The position numbers and the translations under genes were made by a program. Positions 7,790 to 14,814 of a stretch of 64,000 bases of DNA are shown one piece after another. Position 1 is the stretch's first letter. Every line of letters begins with the position of its first letter. Source of the stretch: Fimenecus sp045632525 (GTDB lineage Bacteria; Bacillota; Clostridia; Oscillospirales; Acutalibacteraceae); the NCBI GenBank assembly GCA_045632525.1, contig JAZQWV010000033.1, positions 1-64,000 of the forward strand, given 5' to 3'. Under the pieces are notes generated by a model. That model was not told the origin of the DNA and did not search any database. It saw only the letters and a list, made by a program, of their open reading frames with translations.

Positions 7790-8557
7790 TTATTCATCTA
7801 ACAACCACTTATGTTTAGGGTCGTCAATTCTTGTCTTAATCCATGGGTCGTTTTCGAGATGTCTAATCATCCACACATAGCACATTGAATAACCCGGTGC
7901 TGCAACCTGCTGATGTGTTTTCATTGGTGTAATGCAAAGAACACCTTGGTCTTCTACTTTGTAGCAGTCATCACCATTGAAGCCAACGCCAAATCCCTGT
8001 GGTTTATCAAATTCATAGTAATAAACTTCAGGTTGTGGGTGGTAATGTGGTGGGTAACTTGACCAACAACCAGGCTTGTGGATTACTTCACCTAAAACCA
8101 TATTTGAATATGGTGCATTTTCATAGTCAAAAAGTGTAAGCACCTGTCTGTGTGCTGTACCATTCCATTGGTCTTTACCAAATTCCTGAAGAATTACATT
8201 TTCAGGACTGTACCAAACATAACCGAAATCATTGTCATTGTCAGTTTGCTGAATAAGAATTCTTGAATCGGCATTTGCAGTTACTGTTACTTCATTATTT
8301 TTTGAAAAATGAACACAGTATGGTCTGTCTATAAACTGATTTGCTCTTTTTGCAATTTCTGTTTTTCCGTCAAATGAATATGTAACATCACCTGAAAGCA
8401 AAAGAATTGCAGTTTCATTGTTTTCATCGCAGATTGTAAATACTTCCCCTGCTTTGAGAAGTTTTGTTTTAATATCCATGAGCATATCAGCATTTTTGCC
8501 GTTCATCTCACAAAGGATTTTTTCGTTATTTGAATTGAATTTTGGATTTTCGTACAT
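7790..8557 (-). CDS. iolB: 5-Deoxy-glucuronate isomerase
   Basis: 255 residues, KduI/IolB family bicupin. It isomerises 5-deoxy-D-glucuronate to 2-deoxy-5-keto-D-gluconate. The C-terminal cupin shows the metal-site cluster SSYPPHYHPQPEVYYYEF, where the histidines and the glutamate bind zinc, followed by GDDCYKVEDQGVLCITPMKTHQQVAAPGY, which supplies the last histidine. The N-terminal half looks like a degenerate cupin. ATG is preceded by AAGGTGA. It lies between the SanA-like gene and iolD with short gaps (12 and 30 bp), so it belongs to the same transcript. Strong call. Confidence 0.93.
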   Translation of the reverse strand: MYENPKFNSNNEKILCEMNGKNADMLMDIKTKLLKAGEVFTICDENNETAILLLSGDVTYSFDGKTEIAKRANQFIDRPYCVHFSKNNEVTVTANADSRILIQQTDNDNDFGYVWYSPENVILQEFGKDQWNGTAHRQVLTLFDYENAPYSNMVLGEVIHKPGCWSSYPPHYHPQPEVYYYEFDKPQGFGVGFNGDDCYKVEDQGVLCITPMKTHQQVAAPGYSMCYVWMIRHLENDPWIKTRIDDPKHKWLLDE

Positions 8558-8569
8558 ATAATCACCTTT

Positions 8570-9256
8570 TTAAATTCTATCTTTATCATCAGTCAACGAA
8601 CCATTAGCATGAATTGAAATTGGGTCACCTAAATATGTTGGTTCGGGCTCGATTATGCAATAGAAGAAATCTTTGACTCTTGCCAAGGCTTCACGAATAT
8701 CATTTGTAATTGGATATTCTAATCTTTCTGCTGCGAAGCCATAAGCATCAATTCCAAGCTTTCGAGCATCATAAACCGCTCTGTATAAATGATATGTCTG
8801 AGTGACAATCACCATTTTTTCAACTTGGAATATATCTCGAGCACGATACATTGATTCATAGGTTGAAAAGCCTGCGTGGTCCATAAAAATGTTGTCAGCA
8901 AGAACACCATTTTCGATTGCAACATCTTTCATTTTGTTGACTTCGTCATATTCTTCTCTGCCATGGTCACCACTCATCAATATTTTATCAGTGCAACCTG
9001 TTTCATAAGCTTTAAGACCAAAGTCAAGTCTTTCTTGAAGCATTGGTGATGGCTCACCATCCCAAAGACCTGCGCCAAGCACCATTATGCAATCAAAATT
9101 TTCGTTTTTAAGGTCTTCTTCTGTTAAAATATATTCATTTACATAAGAAATCATATAGGCATTAATGCCTACAACAGACAAAGTGCATACGACACCTAAA
9201 ATTAAGGCAACACAGACTATTGTTTTAAAGATTTTATTCTTGAATAACTTTTTCAT
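8570..9256 (-). CDS. SanA/YdcF-like membrane-anchored DUF218 protein
   Basis: 228 residues. One N-terminal transmembrane helix (about residues 10-32) is followed by a DUF218 domain of the SanA/ElyC/YdcF type: CIMVLGAGLWDGEPSPMLQERLDFGLKAY, then ILMSGDHG, then FMDHAGFSTYESM and VIVTQTYHLYRA. SanA-type proteins are linked to envelope barrier function, but their reaction is not established. The start is set at 9256, just after the upstream stop; a longer in-frame reading overlaps the upstream gene and lacks a ribosome site. The ribosome site at 9256 is weak, so coupling to the upstream lipoprotein is likely. It is not a known inositol-pathway gene and is embedded between iolC and iolB. Confidence 0.8.
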   Translation of the reverse strand: MKKLFKNKIFKTIVCVALILGVVCTLSVVGINAYMISYVNEYILTEEDLKNENFDCIMVLGAGLWDGEPSPMLQERLDFGLKAYETGCTDKILMSGDHGREEYDEVNKMKDVAIENGVLADNIFMDHAGFSTYESMYRARDIFQVEKMVIVTQTYHLYRAVYDARKLGIDAYGFAAERLEYPITNDIREALARVKDFFYCIIEPEPTYLGDPISIHANGSLTDDKDRI

Positions 9257-9261
9257 AGCTT

Positions 9262-9879
9262 TTATATTGATGAAAATTCTATTGTGTATGTACCCGGAGC
9301 ATCTACACTCCAAGCCATGCTTCCTGTACCTTGTTCACCAATGCTGAGCATACCAGCACTTGTACTTGTTTTTCTAACAATATTTCCGTTTGAATCCTTT
9401 ATTACCATTCGTGTAGTTGCGACCTTTTCTTCGGCTATACCGTCATCACAGCGTTTCATAGTAATACATATATCAAACAAATAATTTTCCTCATCATACC
9501 AGTAACCATTTTGGGTAGAAGCCTTTACAACCTCAAACTCTGCACCAAATGCGGTTACCTTAACAGGAAAATTCTGAGAGAAAACAAACTTAGGAGCAGC
9601 CTTTTGTGGCTTTGTTGTTGTAGGTTTAGTTGTTGTGGTTTTTTTGGTTGTTGTTGGCTTTGTCTCAGTAGGTTTCTGTGTTTTTTCTGTTGATTTAGCC
9701 TCTGTTGTAGTTGTTGTTGTAGTTGTTGTGGTTGTAGTCGTTGTGGTGGTTGTTGTAGTTGTGCTTTCTGTTGTAGAAGCATCTTCTTTAGAAATCTTAT
9801 CACTACCACAAGAAGTTAAAGGAAAAAGCATTGCCACAGACAATAAAACTGCACACCATTTTTTAATGTTTTTTTCCAT
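9262..9879 (-). CDS. Thr-rich lipoprotein of unknown function
   Basis: 205 residues. A lipoprotein signal peptide ends in PLTSCGS (Cys about residue 24). A low-complexity linker follows with 20 consecutive threonines and then Thr/Lys/Pro repeats (TTTKPTTTKP), suited to span the wall. The C-terminal part (about 110-205) is a small beta-rich domain with FPVKVTAFGAEFEVV and a closing GTYTIEFSSI, which looks immunoglobulin-like (DUF4352/DUF5067-like at best). I do not recognise a function. The ATG at 9879 has AAGGGA at 9 bp; an in-frame TTG at 9888 touches that site and is less likely. It is followed 5 bp later by the SanA-like gene and sits between two iol genes. Confidence 0.75.
   Translation of the reverse strand: MEKNIKKWCAVLLSVAMLFPLTSCGSDKISKEDASTTESTTTTTTTTTTTTTTTTTTTTEAKSTEKTQKPTETKPTTTKKTTTTKPTTTKPQKAAPKFVFSQNFPVKVTAFGAEFEVVKASTQNGYWYDEENYLFDICITMKRCDDGIAEEKVATTRMVIKDSNGNIVRKTSTSAGMLSIGEQGTGSMAWSVDAPGTYTIEFSSI
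9703..9762 (-). repeat. Threonine-codon microsatellite
   Basis: Twenty consecutive Thr codons (ACA, ACT, ACC and one ACG mixed) in the lipoprotein gene. The mixed codons suggest selection on the peptide rather than recent slippage, but the tract could still vary in length between strains. Confidence 0.8.
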
Positions 9880-9934
9880 ATCTTTCAATCCCTTATTATT
9901 TTATTACGGAAAATGTGCCACATTTTTTGAACAG

Positions 9935-10016
9935 ATTTTTTCGTAAGACAATGTTGCCGAGGCGAAGTTGTATCGGGTATACCACGAGTCGAAAGCAACG
10001 AAGTATTACGGAAAAT
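9935..10016 (-). repeat. Palindromic 3' hairpin element, copy 2
   Basis: Starts 14 bp after the iolC stop. Terminal inverted repeats ATTTTTTCGTAAGAC (9935-9949) and GTATTACGGAAAAT (10003-10016). The stem bases differ from copy 1 while pairing is kept (GTTTAAC/GTTAAAC in copy 1, CGTAAGAC/GTATTACG here). ATTACGGAAAAT is also found at 9904-9915. Confidence 0.6.
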
Positions 10017-10029
10017 ATGACAAAAAGAA

Positions 10030-11046
10030 TTATGCTCTTGCTATCATTTCACCATATTCTTCTTTTTCTTTTTTGATGAACTCCTTAACTGCGTCAACTG
10101 TTGGCATATCTTGTGAGCAAGCGTGAGATGCTACAAGCATTGCTGCTGATGCTGAGCCGAATTCAAGAGCATCAATAATTTCCCAACCTTCAAAAATGCC
10201 ATAAAGGAATGCACTAGCATATCCGTCACCGCCACCAAATGATTTGAGAAGTTTTACAGGGAATGGCTTGATTGAATAGCTTTCACCATCATTTGTATAT
10301 GCTGTTGAGCCTTCTTTACCATGCTTGATAATCACAATTTTAGCATTCTGTGAGTGCCAATATGCTGCTGTTTCTTTGTCGGTCATATTTGGCTTAATGA
10401 ATTTTTCTGTAAGGTCATATTCTTCACGAGAACCAAGAATAATGTCAGCTTCGCGAGCAACTGAAGAATAATAAATTGCAATTTCATCACTGTTTTTCCA
10501 GTTATATGCACGATAGTCAATATCAAAGATAATTGGCACATTATTTTTTTTAGCCAATGCAACTGCTTTGAGTGCTGCTTCTCTTGATGGGCTTTCAGCA
10601 AGAGCTGTACCTGAAATCAAAATTGCTTTTGCTTTATTGATATAATCTTCGTCAATATCTTCTACATCAAGTTTAAGGTCGGCTGCTTCGTTACGATACA
10701 TAACGATTGAGCTTTCTGTTTCTGACTTGATTTCTGTAAATGTAAGGCCAATTTTCTCACCGTTCTGGCAACGCTTAATATGAGAAGTATCAATACCCTC
10801 ATTATCAAAATAATCTGTTACAAATGTGCCAAGCTGGTCGTCAGAAACTCTTGCAAAGAAACCAACTTTTTTGCCAAGACGAGCAAGACCAACTGCAATA
10901 TTTGCAGGTGAGCCACCTAAATATCATTTAAAAGTTGTGCTTTCGGTAAGTGGGCAATAGTAGTCAACTGGGTTTAAGTCAACTGCCACACGGCCTAAAA
11001 GGATTAAATCAAATTCTTTGTTGTTATCAAATTCAATGTATTTCAT
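10030..11046 (-). pseudogene. iolC: 5-Dehydro-2-deoxygluconokinase broken by an in-frame TGA
   Basis: PfkB/ribokinase family. The enzyme phosphorylates 2-deoxy-5-keto-D-gluconate using ATP. Reading from ATG 11046 (AAGGAG just upstream), the frame gives MKYIEFDNNKEFDLILLGRV and continues to codon 41, which is TGA at 10926-10924, between TTFK and YLGGSPANIAVG. The frame is then open to the stop at 10030, for 338 codons in all. The rest looks intact: the substrate motif GGSPAN, SGTALAESPSREA, FDIDYRAYNW, IIKHGKEGS and the anion-hole/catalytic FGGGDGYASAFLYG. The next in-frame Met (10701) would give a 223-residue product lacking GGSPAN, unlikely to be active. TGA is a normal stop elsewhere in the window. 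Possibilities are a strain-specific nonsense mutation, a sequencing error, or readthrough. Confidence 0.85.
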
Positions 11047-11057
11047 AATTTTTCTCC

Positions 11058-11900
11058 TTAATTATTCATAAAACTAAACACTTTAATATGTCTTTTTACA
11101 TTTTCATAAACGCCGATTGACTCTTGCTTGCTAAGCTCAAAATAGTTTGCTTTTTCGATTGGTTTGCAATAATCAAGTGCATATTTTGCAAGACTATCAA
11201 AACTTGCTGTTGCGATATTAATTTTACGAACGCCCAACATAATTGCTTGTTGGAACATTTCGTCAGTAATACCTGTACCACCGTGAAGAACAAGTGGTGT
11301 TTCAACCATTTTGTTAATATCATCAAGCACATCAAAGCGAAGATTGGGAAGCACGGGATAATTACCATGTGCATTACCGATTGCAACTGCTAATGCGTCA
11401 ACGCCTGTTTCGTCACAGAAAAGTTTTGCATCGTCAGGATTTGTGCAAAGAATTTCGTGCGCAGCGCCGTCACCTTCATTACCACCCACAACGCCAAGTT
11501 CCGCTTCCACTGTCGCACCATATTTATCTGCCATTTCACGGACAGTTTTCACTGCTTTGATGTTATCTTCAAGCGGTAATGTTGAGCCGTCAAACATAAC
11601 AGATGTAAATCCCAATTCTAATGCTTTTTGAACGGTTTCAATGCGAAGACCATGGTCAAGGTGAACAGCAATTTCAACCTTTGCATTTTTTGCCGCCGAA
11701 ATCATCATAGGGCCCATCAGTTCAAGTGGAGAATTTTTAAGTCTGCACTCGGCAATCTGTAAAATTATTGGCATATTGAGTTCTTCTGCTGCAGCCACAG
11801 CGCCCATAACCATCTCCATATTACCAACGCTGAAAGCACCCACGGCAATATTATTTTTCTCTGCATTTTCGAGGAGTTTTTTCATTGGAACTAACGCCAA
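11058..11900 (-). CDS. iolJ: 6-Phospho-5-dehydro-2-deoxygluconate aldolase (class II FBA family)
   Basis: 280 residues, class II zinc aldolase. By context it cleaves phosphorylated 2-deoxy-5-keto-gluconate to dihydroxyacetone phosphate and malonic semialdehyde. The family pattern is complete: NNIAVGAFSVGNMEM, VAVHLDHG with the catalytic Asp and a zinc His, VEAELGVVGG with the metal Glu, AIGNAHG and LHGGTGI with the other zinc histidines. The start is taken as TTG at 11900 (product MALVPMKKLL) because GGAG at 11911-11914 is correctly spaced; upstream in-frame codons have none. It is 11 bp before iolC. Tagatose- or fructose-bisphosphate aldolase would look similar; the iol context decides. Confidence 0.88.
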   Translation of the reverse strand: MALVPMKKLLENAEKNNIAVGAFSVGNMEMVMGAVAAAEELNMPIILQIAECRLKNSPLELMGPMMISAAKNAKVEIAVHLDHGLRIETVQKALELGFTSVMFDGSTLPLEDNIKAVKTVREMADKYGATVEAELGVVGGNEGDGAAHEILCTNPDDAKLFCDETGVDALAVAIGNAHGNYPVLPNLRFDVLDDINKMVETPLVLHGGTGITDEMFQQAIMLGVRKINIATASFDSLAKYALDYCKPIEKANYFELSKQESIGVYENVKRHIKVFSFMNN

Positions 11901-12042
11901 AACAACACACTCCAATCCATTTTATTATAATCAATTTATTCTACCACTTTAAATGCGTAAAATCAATGTTTTCAAAATATTCGAGATATAAAAAAAAGTC
12001 GTAAAAAACTGTGCAAAAACACAATAAAAACAAACAAAAAAA

Positions 12043-12070
12043 TAGTCCGCCGAACCAAATCAACGAACTA
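12043..12070 (-). terminator. Terminator-like hairpin between the DUF5058 pair and iolJ
   Basis: TAGTCCGCCG (12043-12052) pairs with CAACGAACTA (12061-12070), 10 bp with G-U pairs; on the reverse strand a run of T follows. It could attenuate transcription from the 13617-13645 promoter before iolJ. The 11901-12042 stretch is otherwise A-rich with no clear promoter. Confidence 0.55.
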
Positions 12071-12086
12071 TCAAAAAACTATAAGA

Positions 12087-12761
12087 TTACTTTACCCATT
12101 TGAGTTTCCACATAGCGAATGCGCCGAGCACAGAAGCTATGATACCTGGGAAGAGAAGTGTGCCTGCATCCAATGAAGGAGCCACAAGCAAAACGCCAAG
12201 CATAACGAGAATTGGGAAGATTGAAATCTTCCAATGCTTTGAGAAATATCCTGCTGCCAATGCACCGAAAAGTGCAGGTTGAACCTGTTTGAAAGCAGGC
12301 ATTAAAAGCTCACTGCTTGTGAATGAAGGAAGGAAAGGTTTGAACACCAAAACACCCACTGCAATGATAAGTGTTGTAACAATTGAAGATGTTGCAATAG
12401 CGATTGTTGAGATAACTTCGCCTTCTTCGCTGTTTGCTTTAACTTTTGCGTTTTCCATAGCACCAATTGCGCAAGGAAGTTTAAGGTTTGTAATATTACC
12501 TGTTACAAATGAAAGATATGTACCACCTGCGCCAAGCATTGGTGTATAAATCAAAACTTCAATAACTGCAAGTGACCAATAAAGTGGAATGAGCTTTAAA
12601 AGTCCGCTCATAACACCGCTCAATGATGGCCATACTCCCAAATACAAACAAATTGAAAGAGGGAACATAATAAGCACGCAAAGAGCTGTAATACTTGAAA
12701 CTCTACCCCAAGCATGAACGCGGTCAAAATATGATTTTTCTACTTTGTTTTTCTTACTCAT
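12087..12761 (-). CDS. Integral membrane protein, partner of DUF5058
   Basis: 224 residues with about six hydrophobic segments: a first helix SITALCVLIMFPLSICLYLG, a pair around YWSLAVIEVLIYTPMLGAGG, an STIAIATSSIVTTLIIAVGVLVF helix, and a C-terminal pair. GAGGTYLSFVTGN and a charged loop ENAKVKANSEEGEV stand out. I know no biochemical function for the family; such proteins occur next to DUF5058 proteins and look like half of a two-subunit transporter. The start at 12761 is chosen over an overlapping upstream ATG because GGAGGGG precedes it at good spacing; it lies 2 bp after the DUF5058 stop, showing coupling. As the inositol cluster has no other permease, this pair is a candidate inositol or inositol-derivative carrier (inference). 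Confidence 0.6.
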   Translation of the reverse strand: MSKKNKVEKSYFDRVHAWGRVSSITALCVLIMFPLSICLYLGVWPSLSGVMSGLLKLIPLYWSLAVIEVLIYTPMLGAGGTYLSFVTGNITNLKLPCAIGAMENAKVKANSEEGEVISTIAIATSSIVTTLIIAVGVLVFKPFLPSFTSSELLMPAFKQVQPALFGALAAGYFSKHWKISIFPILVMLGVLLVAPSLDAGTLLFPGIIASVLGAFAMWKLKWVK

Positions 12762-12763
12762 AA

Positions 12764-13585
12764 TTAACCCCTCCATTCAAAGATAGCGATTTCAGGTGGC
12801 AACACATTGTATGCAACCACTGCGATAACCATTGCCAAAATCATACCAATTGGCATAACAAATGGTTCAAGCCATGTAAGTTTGAACTTGTTTGCAATTT
12901 TTTCAAGAATCAATGAAGCAACAACAGCAACAACAAGTGTAATTACTGACAACACGCCAGCACCGTCACCGAATGTTTCTGGTTTACCTTTACCTGCAAT
13001 AGCACGAGCAACGAATGCACCGATAAGGCCAATAAATACCGCAGGAGTTAAAAGGTCGATAAAACCTGCAATACCACCTGACTTTTTCTCTTTCTTTTCT
13101 GCTGATTCTTCTGCGTTCTCATCTTTTTTACCCAAATTGAGAACCTTCTTATGTAAAGGTTTTGCAACAAATGGTAAGAGAACAAGTGAGAAACAAATAC
13201 CAAGAGTCATAACCCACGCAACACCTGCAAAAATTGCTGGGTCAGTAATTACTGATGAAATACCACCCTCTTGGCCAAAAGCAGTCATAGCATCACCTGC
13301 TGCTTTTGTTTCATACAACAAGTTACCAAGAACTGACAATCTTACCCAAGGGATAACAAGACCCAATGATGGTGCCAAAACAATAACTGTTGCCAAAACT
13401 GACAACGCTGATGGAATTGTGAAAACTGCACTTGATGTAACTGTGTCACGCAACTTTTTCTTGTCAAGACCTAATTTCTGACCTTGTTTCCATGCTTTAA
13501 CAAGGAAGAAAATAGACTGTGCAAGAACGAACAAAATAACGCCGCCGGCAATCAAGTACAAACCTGTACTTTCTTTAAAGTCCAT
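12764..13585 (-). CDS. DUF5058-family membrane protein
   Basis: 273 residues with about seven hydrophobic segments. The N-terminus (GLYLIAGGVILFVLAQSIFF) then an amphipathic KAWKQGQKLGLDKKKLRDTV, and ALSVLATVIVLAPSLGLVIPWVRLSVLG, match what I recall of DUF5058 (PF16481). A Lys/Glu-rich cytoplasmic loop lies at about 155-173. First gene of the reverse-strand unit, with a good promoter at 13617-13645. The start at 13585 is preferred because AGGAG is 9 bp away; the ATG at 13594 directly abuts it. The function is unknown; a transporter subunit working with the next gene is inferred from topology, pairing and the missing permease in the iol cluster. Confidence 0.65.
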   Translation of the reverse strand: MDFKESTGLYLIAGGVILFVLAQSIFFLVKAWKQGQKLGLDKKKLRDTVTSSAVFTIPSALSVLATVIVLAPSLGLVIPWVRLSVLGNLLYETKAAGDAMTAFGQEGGISSVITDPAIFAGVAWVMTLGICFSLVLLPFVAKPLHKKVLNLGKKDENAEESAEKKEKKSGGIAGFIDLLTPAVFIGLIGAFVARAIAGKGKPETFGDGAGVLSVITLVVAVVASLILEKIANKFKLTWLEPFVMPIGMILAMVIAVVAYNVLPPEIAIFEWRG

Positions 13586-13616
13586 ATCTTTCATCTCCTA
13601 AAAATATTATGGGTAT

Positions 13617-13645
13617 ATTAAACCATTTTTCGCAAAGAAAATCAA
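13617..13645 (-). promoter_or_regulatory. Promoter of the DUF5058-iol transcription unit
   Basis: Reverse strand: TTGATT (13645-13640), 17-bp spacer, TTTAAT (13622-13617), about 30 bp before the DUF5058 start. No convincing cre box or IolR-like operator is seen, and no iolR gene is in the window. Confidence 0.65.
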
Positions 13646-13692
13646 TAATAAATACAGAAATTCCCTTTACATTATTTGGACTATTAACACTT

Positions 13693-13720
13693 TTGACCTT
13701 CTTTGTTAAACTTTTATATG
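13693..13720 (+). promoter_or_regulatory. Probable promoter of the SH3b/C39-like gene
   Basis: TTGACC (13693-13698), 16-bp spacer, TATATG (13715-13720), 37 bp before the ATG at 13757. The -10 is imperfect; the palindrome ATATGCATAT overlaps it. Confidence 0.45.
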
Positions 13721-13756
13721 CATATATGCTTAATTTCTTTTTATCGAGGTGAAAAA

Positions 13757-14716
13757 ATGAAAAAAATCACATCTTTGTTTTTAGCACTAATTTTGTGTAT
13801 TTGCTTTATTACAATTCCAATAAAATCAAGTGCTGCAACAACAAGTAGTCAGGCGGGCGTTGTTTCTGTCACAAGCGGACGACTTAATGTAAGAAGTTCT
13901 GCAACAATATCTTCTTCAGTTGTTACATCACTTGCAAAAGATAGTTTGGTAACACTTGTTTCAAAGAGTGGCAACTGGTGGCGAGTTGAATATGCAGATA
14001 ATTCTTATGGTTATTGCCATGAAAATTACATTAAAACAATCTCAGGCTCACCTGCAACAGTAAAGCTCTCATCAGGTAGTCTTAATGTGCGAAGTGGTGC
14101 CGGTACATCATACGGAAAAACTGCGAGCCTTTATAACGGTGAAGTTGTCATTGTGCTTTCATCGTCAAATGGTTGGAGCAAAATACTTTTTGATGGCACA
14201 AAAACGGGATATGTAAGCTCGCAATATCTTTCAGCTGGTGGTTATTCTGCTGTATCTTTGAATGTCCCAAATTTTAAGCAGACAGACTCTCGTTGGGCAA
14301 ATGTAAAAATCGGCTCATCAGGTAAGACTATCGCTCAAATCGGTTGTGTTACAACTGCCATTGCAATGATGGAGTCTTATCGCACAGGTACAACAATTTA
14401 TCCCGATGCTATGTCTAAAAAACTATCATATTCTTCATCGGGTAATGTTTATTGGCCAAGTAATCTCAAAGTAGTTACAAGCAGTTCAAATTATCTCAAC
14501 GGAGTTTATAATCAACTTAAAAACGGCAAACCTGTGCTTTTAGGTGCAAAGAAATATTCAGGCACTCAGCATTGGGTTGTGATTACAGGATACACAGGTG
14601 GCAATACACTTTCTGCATCCAACTTCACTATTAACGACCCAGGTTCTAACACAAGAAAAAATCTTCAGCAATTCTTGAATGAATACCCTGTTTTTTACAA
14701 GTATTTTTATTATTAA
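13757..14716 (+). CDS. Secreted protein with two SH3b domains and a C39-like peptidase domain
   Basis: 319 residues. A signal peptide (residues 1-27, ending KSSAATTS) precedes two bacterial SH3 domains, each with the GRLNVRSSA / GSLNVRSGAGTSY core (about 32-95 and 102-165), which bind cell wall. The C-terminal half is a papain-like C39-type domain: VPNFKQTDSRWANVKIGSSG, catalytic Cys in IAQIGCVTTAIAM, catalytic His in GTQHWVVITGY and the Asp of FTINDPGS. Probable wall-associated cysteine peptidase or peptidoglycan-modifying enzyme acting outside the cell; the substrate is unknown. The ATG at 13757 is chosen because GAGGTG precedes it and the signal peptide starts there. Single-gene unit. Confidence 0.85.
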   Translation: MKKITSLFLALILCICFITIPIKSSAATTSSQAGVVSVTSGRLNVRSSATISSSVVTSLAKDSLVTLVSKSGNWWRVEYADNSYGYCHENYIKTISGSPATVKLSSGSLNVRSGAGTSYGKTASLYNGEVVIVLSSSNGWSKILFDGTKTGYVSSQYLSAGGYSAVSLNVPNFKQTDSRWANVKIGSSGKTIAQIGCVTTAIAMMESYRTGTTIYPDAMSKKLSYSSSGNVYWPSNLKVVTSSSNYLNGVYNQLKNGKPVLLGAKKYSGTQHWVVITGYTGGNTLSASNFTINDPGSNTRKNLQQFLNEYPVFYKYFYY

Positions 14717-14754
14717 TCAACACAAAAAAATGTTTATAATTTATTAATATTTAG

Positions 14755-14783
14755 TTCACTTTATCGCAATTCCTTTGTATAAT
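14755..14783 (+). promoter_or_regulatory. Promoter of the Cthe_2159-like lipoprotein gene
   Basis: TTCACT (14755-14760), 17-bp spacer, TATAAT (14778-14783), 31 bp before the ATG; the ribosome site AAAGGAATGG follows. Confidence 0.65.
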
Positions 14784-14814
14784 AATGTAAAAAAAGACCA
14801 AAAGGAATGGTGTT

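Noticed and set aside
9635..9946. Forward-strand ORF encoding a long valine run
   Set aside because: It is the complement of the threonine-codon tract in the lipoprotein gene, with no ribosome site and no plausible protein.
10030..10701. Separate 223-residue PfkB gene
   Set aside because: The reading frame is continuous with the upstream iolC start apart from one TGA; the short version lacks the substrate-binding N-terminus.
10924..10926. Selenocysteine at the iolC TGA
   Set aside because: IolC has no functional Cys/Sec at this site, no clear SECIS-like stem follows immediately, and no other sign of Sec use is present in the window.
11984..12042. A-rich stretch before the 12043-12070 hairpin as a promoter of iolJ
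   Set aside because: It lies downstream of the iolJ start region on the wrong side relative to a usable -35/-10 pair, and no hexamer pair with correct spacing was found.
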